Source of the DNA: Aurantiochytrium sp. KH105
Taxonomy: Eukaryota > Sar > Bigyra > Thraustochytrida > Thraustochytriidae
Reading direction: 5' to 3'
Length of the DNA stretch: 64,000 nucleotides
Assembly: GCA_003116975.1 (NCBI GenBank)
Contig: BGKB01000188.1
Location: forward strand, 62,001 to 126,000
The notes below the pieces were generated by a model, which was given only the letters and a program-made list of their open reading frames with translations, had not been told where the DNA came from and did no database searches. This document shows, piece by piece, positions 14,984 to 23,711 of this stretch. The position numbers were made by a program, and so were the translations under genes. Positions within the stretch are counted from its first letter, which is position 1. The number at the start of each line of letters is the position of its first letter.

Positions 14984-17056
14984 ATGCCGTTCGTGCACCC
15001 TGTGGAGGTGTCCAAGAACCAGGCGAGATACAAGACGCTCGACGTCTGCGACGACTTTGTCCTGCAGTCGCACAGATACAGCCTGCGCAAGAAGCGACAT
15101 CCTTACTGGGTACGCGTCATCACGAGGGCTACCAAACCGCGCTTCAAGGTCGCTGTAGCAACCTCCGAAGACAGAATTCGCGCACGCGAATGGAAATACA
15201 TTACCGAGGACCTCATCCTCCCAGACTCTCTCAAAGATCTCCCCGTCGGCGACGAAACGCGGACCTCCTGGCTGCTGTCCAAAATCTCTCGCGTCAAACA
15301 ACTGCTTGGCGATAATCCCGAGGCTAGTGCTCTCGCCTGCTCAGCAGAGGATCAGCCGGGAGACTACGAAGATGACGAAGAAGACGAAGAGGAAGAAGAA
15401 GAAGAAGAAGAAGAAGAAGAAGAAGAAGAAGAAGATAGAGACGAGGTTGCTGATGAAGAGGACGACGCATTAAATACATTTCCACGCAACAACGTCGGGC
15501 CCTGCAATAGAACGCGGGTCAATAAAACTTTCACAGATAGCCCCAATGTTGAACAGGTTCTCTTGCTCGACTGCAACGAGGAGGACGACTTATGTCAAGT
15601 GGGTCTTACTTCGAGCGCAGAAGACGCCATTCTAGCCGCCGAGGAGGGCGATGCCGAGGAAGAAGAGTGCAAAGAGGAGCGCTCTCGTTTCCACAGCCTC
15701 GATTCCGGCGACTCTGACGTCTTTAGGGATGTGATCGCAAAACGTCCGGGTGAAGCAGGCCGCGAAGCGCGGTACTTTCCAGAAGCTGCGCTTCTCGACG
15801 CGCATCCACAGCAAAGTACACTCCGGAGTCAGAAGTCGTCCTCTGTCGGTGCAGTTGATCTGAGCCCGATCTCACCCGCAGGGACGCAAGCACAAACATC
15901 CGTAAACAACGTCAAGACATGCAAAACAGACGACATGAAGTTTCTAGCAAAGGACAGCAGCGGTACCTTGCCAGCTCCTCCCCGCATCAAGTCGCGCGGA
16001 GGCGCGGCGCGTCTGTCCCGAATTTTGCGGAACCGAAGATCAGAGCCTCCTCCCGCGGCAAGCACTGTGCCCCCGTTGGCATCCGGCGCGTCCGAGTTTT
16101 CAGCCGATCGCTCGCAGCTGCACAAAAAACAAGAGAGTCTCGGCTCGCCCAATATGAACACCACGATGTCTGTGCCTCCTGCTTCTGAGGATATTGCGTC
16201 GGCGCTGACGTCGATGTCAGTGCGCGAAGCTGAATTTGAGGTTCCTGGCGCCATGTGTGAAAAGACGCTACGACATCGGCACTCGTCGCATTGGATGCGA
16301 CACAGTATTACGAGTCTGTCTTCAATCATGAGCGGCCCGTCCGAAATTGTCGCGGGGAAACCTCGACCCGCTGGACCCATAGTTGTCGATGGCGAGCAGC
16401 TTCCGACGTATCTGACCGCGCCAGATACCAGCGACGCCATGTGTGACGGGCGGAAGCATGATAAGCGCGAATCGGTCACCATGGATCGACTCAAACGTGA
16501 ACATGAGCAACGCTGCATGGTCATGGCTGCCGCGCTGAGCACGCTAGTGGCGCTCATTCTCCGCGTCGTATCCTTTGACGCCTTTATCTTGCTGCTCGTT
16601 CTACTCAATGTGGCCGTGTGCTGGATCGTGCAAAACCGCCACGTGCTCGTTAAGAAGATGGCCAAGAGCTCGATCAAGCGTCGCGTCAAGTTCACCAAAC
16701 AAATTTGGGGCGCACGACTTGGCGTTGGGGACAAAAGGAAAGATCACCATGCCAAGGGCCAACATACTCCATCGGCGGGGTCTGGCGATGTGCATTCGCA
16801 GTCTCAGCAGCGACTTTCCCTCCTGCCGGCGCGAGCCACTTCACAGCCCGCTTATACGTCAGGCTCGCTTCGAAGTCCATCCGCATTTTTCCCAGACTCG
16901 CCGCGTAGCGTGAGCGCTGCTCGCTTTGCCAAGCAGGATTCGTCGTCGTCCCTTTTGGGATCGCTCTCGCCCGTGCGTCCGCAGTCAGCTTCCAAGGTTC
17001 TAAAGATGATGACACCGGGCGCAGGAACCTTGAGTGCCAGCACAAGCGTAAGCTAG
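14984..17056 (+). CDS. Unknown acidic protein with C-terminal membrane hairpin
   Basis: This encodes 690 residues from the ATG at 14984 (context CCAAGATG); the frame is open further upstream only through repeat-biased sequence. The first 110 residues form a compact, basic, possibly folded region (HPVEVSKNQARYKTLDVCDD onwards). A run of glutamates follows at about 130-150, then a long Ser/Pro-rich region expected to be disordered. Around residues 508-547 are two closely spaced hydrophobic segments (ALSTLVALILRVV and AFILLLVLLNVAVCWIV), followed by a basic stretch and a Ser-rich tail. The shape suggests a membrane hairpin or a tail-proximal double-pass protein with a large cytosolic N-terminus. 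I do not recognise the family. Confidence 0.75.
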   Translation: MPFVHPVEVSKNQARYKTLDVCDDFVLQSHRYSLRKKRHPYWVRVITRATKPRFKVAVATSEDRIRAREWKYITEDLILPDSLKDLPVGDETRTSWLLSKISRVKQLLGDNPEASALACSAEDQPGDYEDDEEDEEEEEEEEEEEEEEEEDRDEVADEEDDALNTFPRNNVGPCNRTRVNKTFTDSPNVEQVLLLDCNEEDDLCQVGLTSSAEDAILAAEEGDAEEEECKEERSRFHSLDSGDSDVFRDVIAKRPGEAGREARYFPEAALLDAHPQQSTLRSQKSSSVGAVDLSPISPAGTQAQTSVNNVKTCKTDDMKFLAKDSSGTLPAPPRIKSRGGAARLSRILRNRRSEPPPAASTVPPLASGASEFSADRSQLHKKQESLGSPNMNTTMSVPPASEDIASALTSMSVREAEFEVPGAMCEKTLRHRHSSHWMRHSITSLSSIMSGPSEIVAGKPRPAGPIVVDGEQLPTYLTAPDTSDAMCDGRKHDKRESVTMDRLKREHEQRCMVMAAALSTLVALILRVVSFDAFILLLVLLNVAVCWIVQNRHVLVKKMAKSSIKRRVKFTKQIWGARLGVGDKRKDHHAKGQHTPSAGSGDVHSQSQQRLSLLPARATSQPAYTSGSLRSPSAFFPDSPRSVSAARFAKQDSSSSLLGSLSPVRPQSASKVLKMMTPGAGTLSASTSVS

Positions 17057-17216
17057 TCATGTGTGTGCTGCACGTCAAGCATAGCATACTCTAGTCTACA
17101 TTTCGTGAAAGGCCCACGTCGACTCACAACGATGACTCGGCACTCTGTAACCTACCTACCTACCAATACGAAAGAATTTATTATTATTTTGACGAAGAGA
17201 AAAGGAAGAACACTGG

Positions 17217-18686
17217 TCACAGTCTGCTGCTGCCAGCGTGGGCGAGCTCAATGTGGTGATCCATGAATGCTGCGACAGCTAGAGACATGGACACCGTGCG
17301 CGGAGACGGGACGTAGCCAAACCCATGGTCAGCGCCCTCGAGCTCGACAAAGATGTCCTTGACCGCGCTTTTTGTGGCCTTGCGAACCTCTTGCAAACGG
17401 CTAAAGAATGCGCGACTGTCGTCAAACGCCGCAAGCACGTCATTGGTGCCGTGGATCACGAGGAACGGGCAGACTGATACGAGTTCGTCGCGCTTGCTCA
17501 CGAGAATGTGTGCCGGCGAGGCATCTTCAAAGGCGTCACCATGGTCGCTGAGACGCTTGCCAAAGACCACGCGCTCCCAAAGCCGTACAAGCGTGGGGGT
17601 GACATCCTCACGCAGCTTGCGATTGTTTTGTTGCGCGCTGTTCCGGGCGTGGTGGCGTTCACTGTCAAGAATGTCGTGCACGCCATAAATATCAATTGCG
17701 CCAACGACAGAGGTATCCTCGTCGCCGGTGAATTCGGGTGGGTTGTAGTCTGGATTGTTGGCTGTGATGGCCATCAGACTCGTAAGATGCCCGCCCGCGG
17801 ACTCGCCAGCCACAAAGCAGCGCGAAGGATCGGCCCCATACTCGTGTCCGTTGCTCTTGATCCAGGCCAATGCGCGTTTGCAGTCGTGCAACTGGCTTGG
17901 ATAGCGCGCTTCAGGGGCGAGGCGGTAATTAATAACAAAGACCACAACGTCGTGGTGGGTCGCAAGGTGCTCGACAAAGGCGCGGGCAGAAAACTTGCGA
18001 TCTCCGAGTACCCACGCACCCCCGTGAATGTACAAGAGAGCAGGGACAGGTTGCTTGCTGTCCAGGTTGGTGCGGGCCACCACGTCGAGAGACATCCACT
18101 TTGGAATGAGGCCTCGACCGACACGAAGGTTTACCTTCTTGGCGGTCTCGGGAAGTCTCTCGTGCCAGGCGACGAGTTCCGGATCGACTTCTTCAATCGA
18201 GGCATAAGCGGCGCTTGATCGCTGCAAGTTTTGTCCCTTTTCGCCCAAGAAGTTGCGCAGCGGGAACATGAGGGCGAGAAGCATTGGTACGAGAGGGCTC
18301 TGCATGTCCTTGATGCCAGCGTCTTGGAGCGCGCGCTGGAAAGCTGGTCCGCTCTGCAGGGACACGCGTATCCGCTTCAGATGGAGTCCGATGCCAATGA
18401 CATTTAGCAAAAGGAGCGCCTTGCCCAGGAGGGTCTGACGCACGCGTGGGCTGCTCCATGTGAGCAGGCCTACAATGCCGGCCTGGCCCACGGCGATGAT
18501 CTGCGCTACCTCGGGCAGGAGCATGCGGAGCAAGATCACTCTGTTCGACAACGCGTCCCACGCGAGCGAGGCCGCGCCTGTGGCCGCGTACGCCTTGAGC
18601 GTAAGCGCATCTTGCCAAAAGTCGGGCCTTGCCACCAGCTTGGCCACCAGCGCCTGCCAGGGCTCCTCTTCTCCGGCCTGCGTCAT
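17217..18686 (-). CDS. Alpha/beta hydrolase of the hormone-sensitive-lipase/esterase type
   Basis: This 489-residue protein has all landmarks of the HSL/carboxylesterase alpha/beta-hydrolase group. HGGAW forms the oxyanion hole (DNA about 18014-18034), the nucleophile Ser sits in GESAGG (about 17787-17810), the acid is in HGTNDV, and the His is in GADHGF near the C-terminus. The preceding 160 residues contain hydrophobic stretches (for example VAQIIAVGQAGIVGLLTW) that could anchor it to a membrane. The frame is open up to 18914, but only non-ATG codons occur there; the first in-frame ATG is 18686. Substrate is probably a short or medium-chain ester; it cannot be fixed from sequence. It is transcribed away from the TOM1-like gene at 19548. 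Confidence 0.85.
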   Translation of the reverse strand: MTQAGEEEPWQALVAKLVARPDFWQDALTLKAYAATGAASLAWDALSNRVILLRMLLPEVAQIIAVGQAGIVGLLTWSSPRVRQTLLGKALLLLNVIGIGLHLKRIRVSLQSGPAFQRALQDAGIKDMQSPLVPMLLALMFPLRNFLGEKGQNLQRSSAAYASIEEVDPELVAWHERLPETAKKVNLRVGRGLIPKWMSLDVVARTNLDSKQPVPALLYIHGGAWVLGDRKFSARAFVEHLATHHDVVVFVINYRLAPEARYPSQLHDCKRALAWIKSNGHEYGADPSRCFVAGESAGGHLTSLMAITANNPDYNPPEFTGDEDTSVVGAIDIYGVHDILDSERHHARNSAQQNNRKLREDVTPTLVRLWERVVFGKRLSDHGDAFEDASPAHILVSKRDELVSVCPFLVIHGTNDVLAAFDDSRAFFSRLQEVRKATKSAVKDIFVELEGADHGFGYVPSPRTVSMSLAVAAFMDHHIELAHAGSSRL

Positions 18687-19077
18687 TGTCCTCTCCGCGC
18701 CACGCTCCTCCTGTGTCTCCTCCTCCTCGGCGTCCTGCTCTCGGTTCGTGATCTGCACGTGGCCGCTCTGCTCGGCTCCGGCTTCGGTGACTAGTACCGT
18801 ACTACGCTGGCCGACGGACTCTGGTTTGCGACTGTCAAGGTCATCTTCATCGTCGTCTCGGGTTTCTTCTCGCGAGGCGAGGAGACCTCGTCCCTCGACA
18901 ACTCGTCGGCGCAAGGCCGTCGGTCGTGAGGATCCTGGCCAGACGCCAGACGCTCGCCCTCATGGGTCTTCCCCCATCGTTCGCTCGCACGCACGCGTGC
19001 ACGCACCGGCGCAGGCGCTCCTGCCTGGCCTGCCTTGGCCATCGCGGTTGTGTCCCCTTGCCAGCCCAACAAGCTCC

Positions 19078-19128
19078 CTCGCCTCGCCTCGCCTCGCCTC
19101 GCCTCGCCTCGCCTCGCCTCGCCTTGCT
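19078..19128. repeat. CCTCG pentanucleotide repeat
   Basis: About nine tandem CCTCG/GCCTC units. The same unit on the other strand (GGCGA) forms the array at 47711-47750. Confidence 0.9.
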
Positions 19129-19410
19129 TGCCTCCCCTCTGGACCCCGTCTTGCAAACCCAGAACCAACTCGCTTCAGCCAGGCGCGCTCTGCCAAAAGT
19201 TCCTCGCGGCGGCGGCCCCGCCCTCCCGGTCCTCGCCCTGCGCAGACAGCCGCGGAGGCCTGACCCGGGAGCGGCGGCGGGTTGCCTCCCTCGCCAGCAG
19301 CGCGCGGCGAGCGCAGGCAAGTGGAGAATGGGCCCGCCCGAAGTGCGGAATCCGGGCGGCGCACTTGCCACTCCGGCGAGGCGAGACGAGGCGATAAGAA
19401 AGATGGATGA

Positions 19411-19452
19411 AGCAGGCAGGCAAGCAGGCAGGCAGGCAGGCAGGCAGGCAAG
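19411..19452. repeat. GGCA tetranucleotide repeat
   Basis: Tandem GGCA units with one or two CAAG variants, about 100 bp upstream of the ATG at 19548. Confidence 0.85.
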
Positions 19453-19547
19453 CGAGGCCGGCCCGGGCGAAGCGAGCGGCGAAGCAAAGCAGGAGCGGCG
19501 AGCAGACCCGGAGCGCGCGCGGGGCGGCGCGGGGCGGCGCGGCGAGC

Positions 19548-21026
19548 ATGGGCGCCGACGGCGCGGCGCACGCGGCGGCGCTGGAGGTGTGCGTGGGGCT
19601 GTACGCGTGCGGGCTCGTGCTGGCGAGCGTGCAGACGGCGTACAGGCAGTGGCTCGAGGCCGAACGAGGCGCAGCGCTGCGCCGCGTGCGCGAGAAGCGC
19701 CGCAGCGAGCGCGCGCGCGTGCGCCGCCTCACGGCCAGGACCGGCGCAGCGGCGCTGCTCGCCGTCGAGGGAATCGACGGCGGCGAACCCCGCCGAGCGC
19801 CGGGCAGCGAGAGCGGCCGGCTCGAAGACGACAACGTCGCCGGCGGTAACGGGACTGACGACAACGATGATGGTGATAACAACGATGACGGCAATGGTCG
19901 GGGGGACGACGATCAAGCACGCAACGACATGATCGTATCCAAGCTGGATCGCTCGCGTCTCTACTATGTTGGACAGAATCTTGTCCTCGCATACATTGTG
20001 CGCATCACGTGGCTGATGCTCAATATCTTTCAAGTAGCGCCAACCCCGAAGGGCGCAGAGCACTCGTGCCAGGACATGCACACGCTCGTCTCGGCAGCTA
20101 ATCGCTTTGCGCAGCTGCTCTGCTTTACAGCCTACACCTCTGTCGTTGGGTTCTGGGCCAACATTCTCCGACAGCATTCGACCTCGAGACGCATGCGCGT
20201 GGGTTTGTCCTCGGAGCGCGAGGTGGCAGCGGCGCTCGCTCAGTCCACAACGCGAAGACGACCGGGGCAACTTATGGTGGCGATTCCGGACCTTTTCGCG
20301 TCAGAACGGGCGCAGACCGAGGCCGAGGGCGGCAACGGCGGCAACGGTGGCGCGGGTGGGGCCCGCGACAAGGAGGGTTTCAACGCCATTTGCTCTCTCC
20401 TGTGCATGCTGTTGACGCCAGACATTGTCCAGCTCCTCCTGAATTTCTGGGTCTATGTCATCATCATCATCCTGCTCTCGGTGCAATGGTTCGAGTGCGA
20501 CAAGGAAACCTACGACGAGATCGACCGCGCACAAACCATTACGATCGCTGTCTTTTTTCTGCTCCTGGGAACTATGTTCCTGCGATACGGCGTGAGCCTC
20601 GTCTCCGCGCTGAGCAAGCTTCGTCATGAGTCAGCTGCGCAGCTCGTGCGCAGTACCATTGTTATTTCCACGGTCTCGTCGCTCCTTTTTGCTCTGCGTG
20701 GCGTGCTCTTTTTGCTCGAGCCTCTTTTTGCCTTTCGCCTCACGGGAGTCTGGGCACAGATCATGTATCCTTGGTTTTTCTACCCTGTGCCCGAGCTCAT
20801 TCCCGCTCTTTTACTCATGCACTACATGAGTCCCAAACCGCGATCTTTTCGCTCACCTGCCAACCCGCAAACCCCGCTTCTCTCGACTTCATTCTCTGAC
20901 TACGTTGACCAGAACGCCTCAGCTGCGAATCAGGACTCTGGCGCCTCGGGCGCGAACGCTGCTGGATTTGGATCCTTTCCGAAACAGTCTAATCGGCAAG
21001 GTGAGGCGAATATGATTTGGGTATGA
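19548..21026 (+). CDS. Multi-pass membrane protein, possibly THH1/TOM1/TOM3-like
   Basis: This encodes 492 residues from the ATG at 19548; codons upstream in the same frame read through the GGCA repeat and are unlikely to be protein. Around seven hydrophobic segments can be picked out: about residues 10-28; two between 140 and 210; two in the block with NFWVYVIIIILLSVQWF and ITIAVFFLLLGTMFL; one at VISTVSSLLFALRGVLFLL; and a last one at YPVPELIPALLLMHYM. An acidic Asp/Asn-rich loop lies near 90-125. The final block resembles the end of plant TOM1/THH1 7TM proteins (family DUF1084), but the resemblance is weak and I give it only as a lead. Otherwise it is an unknown 7TM-like protein. Confidence 0.7.
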   Translation: MGADGAAHAAALEVCVGLYACGLVLASVQTAYRQWLEAERGAALRRVREKRRSERARVRRLTARTGAAALLAVEGIDGGEPRRAPGSESGRLEDDNVAGGNGTDDNDDGDNNDDGNGRGDDDQARNDMIVSKLDRSRLYYVGQNLVLAYIVRITWLMLNIFQVAPTPKGAEHSCQDMHTLVSAANRFAQLLCFTAYTSVVGFWANILRQHSTSRRMRVGLSSEREVAAALAQSTTRRRPGQLMVAIPDLFASERAQTEAEGGNGGNGGAGGARDKEGFNAICSLLCMLLTPDIVQLLLNFWVYVIIIILLSVQWFECDKETYDEIDRAQTITIAVFFLLLGTMFLRYGVSLVSALSKLRHESAAQLVRSTIVISTVSSLLFALRGVLFLLEPLFAFRLTGVWAQIMYPWFFYPVPELIPALLLMHYMSPKPRSFRSPANPQTPLLSTSFSDYVDQNASAANQDSGASGANAAGFGSFPKQSNRQGEANMIWV

Positions 21027-21489
21027 GCTCCTTGTAATGTCTGACTATCAAAGGGGAAAGAGGGTAAAACGTTACAAAAAGAGTATACCCATTGATTTCT
21101 TTTCCAGTATCTTTTGCAGTTTCGCGAAAATGACATCTCCCATAAATGAGTGATTTTTGTCTATTGCAACTTTGACGCATGCAAAAGAAGGTGTATAGTG
21201 TTTTCTGAAAGCATTGGCTTGGCTTCTTCGGGCAGACATCATGAAGAGATAGCACAAAACGGGTTAACAAGTCGCATGGTTTTCTCTTTTCTTGTTGTAT
21301 ACCCAAAGGGTAGGCCCATGGTGATAACGGAGACGCGGGTGCTTTATCGAGGCTTTCTGTCAGCGTCGAATCGTCTCGTCAGTAGACAGCTCACACTCTG
21401 GTCCAATGAAACACAAATCGAAATATAATGTTCCAGAAGCCTACCAGTGGATATAACTTGTCCTTGATTTACTTGAAAATCTATTCCAT
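21027..21489. other. Intergenic between convergent genes
   Basis: AT-rich shared 3' region of the TOM1-like gene and the phosphomevalonate kinase gene. No coding frame or structured RNA was recognised. Confidence 0.5.
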
Positions 21490-23301
21490 CTATTCGGCAG
21501 GGCTAGTTGTGGTCGTAACGAGCCCCGGATGCCGCCGATCCTCACTCAGCAAAAGTGCACAGACCTTTTGGTCTCCAGGAGAAGTCTCCCAGAATTTCTC
21601 GACCTTTTCACGGCTCGAATCAACAACAACTGCAAAAACGGCATCAAAGCCGCCCGCTCCGGGCACGCCGCACATAACCACACCGGCTTGCGCCTCGGTT
21701 GCGTCGCAAAGCTTTGATTGCGAAGGCGGCTCAATAGGCACATCCGCCAGCTCACCCACCTTGCGCAGGCAGGCGCGCACGTCTGAAAACGCATCTCGCA
21801 AGCTTTGCAGAGCCGGGGCGGCTGTCCCCGAAGCGGCAAACTCGTCAAGCATCGCGTCATACGCAACCTTGTCCTCGGTAGCCAACTTGTGCAGCGCCGC
21901 GACGTTTGCTGCCACCGCCTCGTTGGAAGTGATGAGCTTATCCCAGTGCGCAATTTCCTCCGCAGGCGCCGACTTTCTCCACTTGAGCACGTTCCGAGAC
22001 ATGGACGGGGTCTCCGATCCGCCCCGAACATCGCCGCACATAAGCTGCAGGCGCGGGGGCAACTCAAAGGGCGTGGTCTCGTGATCGAGACGCGAAAGGC
22101 TCAGCAGAATGGCCTCCGCGGAAACGGGGGCGTCGGCACTGGCCTCGGAGAGCCGCGTAAGGGGCTCTTCGAGACCCTTGGGGTCGTAACGAACGTATCG
22201 CATGCTGCCATACAGAGCAGCGCAGACATCAAAACCCGAGCCAATTTTACCTTGAATCACACCGTGCGCCAGCTGAGCCACGGCATGCAAGGTGTCAAGA
22301 TTGATGGCTTCCTTGTCGTGGAAGGCCACAAAGAGGTCCATCACAATGGCAGAGACCAACGAAGACACCATGGCCGCAGACGAACCAAGGCCGGTCTTGC
22401 TCACTTCAACGTCGCCGGCCTCGTTAATGCAGGGCATGTAAGGCTCGAGGGTCGCGAGCGACGTCGTGTTGTAAGGGAGCCCACGCGCCTCGAGGTGCGT
22501 CTGTTGCGAGTAAAAGTCGTTGTCGGCCTGCAAAGTGATCTCGATGCGCGCCGGGAGGCCGGCGGGCTCTGGGAAATTGTCCTGGCCACTCTTTTTCGAA
22601 AGCACTGATGCACCAGGTGACATCTTACGGACGGCGTCTTCGTCGCCCTCAAAGACAACTTCCTCGAGCTTTTCAAAGGCCGGCATCGATGGGAGGAGCG
22701 CTGCCAGGCGCTGTGCTGACGCGCCGAGAGCACGTCCCGCGGCAAGCAGCCGCAGGGCAGTTACGTCTTGGGTGTCCTTCGAGCTCGAATCGAGTTTAGT
22801 CTTGTCAGCGCCAATGGTGGCGACGAGGTTTTCGGGAAAGCGAAAGTGAAACGCAAGGGTCTCGCGGAGCACTTCTAAGCTCACGTCCTTGGGAGTCTCG
22901 GTGCCCAGCAAAAGGCGCTCAAGATCCTCGGCGCGCTCCCAGCGCCTTCGCAATGCCTTTGCTGCAGTGATCGCGACCGCCACGGTCTGCACCACGTACG
23001 GATTTTTGGCGCCCTTGACGTGAGTGACCTTGACGTCGTCGCTGCCCTCCACAGGGGTGGCCTCGAGTTCGATGTTTTGCCGGTACTGCGGCGAGTGGAT
23101 CGAGAGCACGCTCGCCTTGCCTGCAGCGCACGTCTCTTCCGAGCTCTGCACGCTCGTGTGGAAGCGAGCGCTCGTCGCCAGCACATATCCTCGATTGGGC
23201 GTCTCGAGGACGACGTAGCCCCCTGCCATGAGCACCTTGCCGGGTGAGCTCGCCACCGTCGTCGCGCGCATCCCGCTCTTGTCTCCGCCTGCTACACTCA
23301 T
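21490..23301 (-). CDS. ERG8: Phosphomevalonate kinase (mevalonate pathway)
   Basis: This 603-residue GHMP kinase converts 5-phosphomevalonate to 5-diphosphomevalonate with ATP, a cytosolic step toward isoprenoids and sterols. It has the fungal/plant-type N-terminus VASSPGKVLMAGGYVVLE, which shapes the substrate pocket. The GHMP ATP-loop TGLGSSAAMVSS lies near residue 314, and the C-terminal GHMP motif VVMCGVPGAGGFDAVFAV binds phosphate. Length is slightly above yeast Erg8. The ATG at 23301 (MSVAGGDKSGM) is chosen because upstream codons run through a TGCC/GGCA microsatellite. Its presence shows a complete-style mevalonate route, as expected for a sterol- or squalene-making heterotroph. Confidence 0.92.
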   Translation of the reverse strand: MSVAGGDKSGMRATTVASSPGKVLMAGGYVVLETPNRGYVLATSARFHTSVQSSEETCAAGKASVLSIHSPQYRQNIELEATPVEGSDDVKVTHVKGAKNPYVVQTVAVAITAAKALRRRWERAEDLERLLLGTETPKDVSLEVLRETLAFHFRFPENLVATIGADKTKLDSSSKDTQDVTALRLLAAGRALGASAQRLAALLPSMPAFEKLEEVVFEGDEDAVRKMSPGASVLSKKSGQDNFPEPAGLPARIEITLQADNDFYSQQTHLEARGLPYNTTSLATLEPYMPCINEAGDVEVSKTGLGSSAAMVSSLVSAIVMDLFVAFHDKEAINLDTLHAVAQLAHGVIQGKIGSGFDVCAALYGSMRYVRYDPKGLEEPLTRLSEASADAPVSAEAILLSLSRLDHETTPFELPPRLQLMCGDVRGGSETPSMSRNVLKWRKSAPAEEIAHWDKLITSNEAVAANVAALHKLATEDKVAYDAMLDEFAASGTAAPALQSLRDAFSDVRACLRKVGELADVPIEPPSQSKLCDATEAQAGVVMCGVPGAGGFDAVFAVVVDSSREKVEKFWETSPGDQKVCALLLSEDRRHPGLVTTTTSPAE

Positions 23302-23326
23302 CGTCGCCCCGCTCGACGGCCTTGCG

Positions 23327-23358
<32 letters not shown>

Positions 23359-23711
23359 CGCGTCTGCCTGCTCGCTCCGCTCTGCTCTCAATCTGCTTTT
23401 GCTGCGTGGCGCGTGCGGGAAGCCGCGCTGGCTGTAGTCAAAGAGGGGTCTTCTCGATCGCGCCATCACACACAGACGTATTCACAAACATACGCAGTGC
23501 GCACACTTTCGATCAACATTCTGTTTGTGAGAGATTTGCGAGGCTCGTCCAGCCGTCAGACTCGAACAAGTCTGACGCGGAGAGAATCGCCTCGCCAAGT
23601 GCCAGCATGTAAGATGATGAATGTGGAGGTCAGGACGTCACAAGCGAAGCGCAAATAAGAAAAACAAAACAAATCATCATTGCCACTGTTAGCTTCTGGG
23701 CCTAGACCTGT
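23302..23711. other. Intergenic upstream of phosphomevalonate kinase
   Basis: This is the 5' flank of the kinase and the 3' flank of the coiled-coil gene. It contains a TGCC repeat (23326-23360) just upstream of the kinase start. No coding frame is supported. Confidence 0.5.
23326..23360. repeat. TGCC tetranucleotide repeat
   Basis: About eight tandem TGCC units, 25 bp upstream of the kinase ATG on the minus strand. Confidence 0.88.

Larger units (their letters stand above)
18687..19547. other. Divergent promoter region with two microsatellites
   Basis: This lies between the esterase start and the TOM1-like start. It holds a CCTCG pentanucleotide array (19078-19128) and a GGCA array (19411-19452). 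The open frame from the esterase extends into it without an ATG. Nothing else is supported. Confidence 0.5.

Noticed and set aside
14485-15090. Minus-strand frame of 201 codons overlapping the 14984 gene
   Set aside because: Arg/Ala/Pro-rich composition from GC-rich repeats and overlap with a better supported gene on the other strand.
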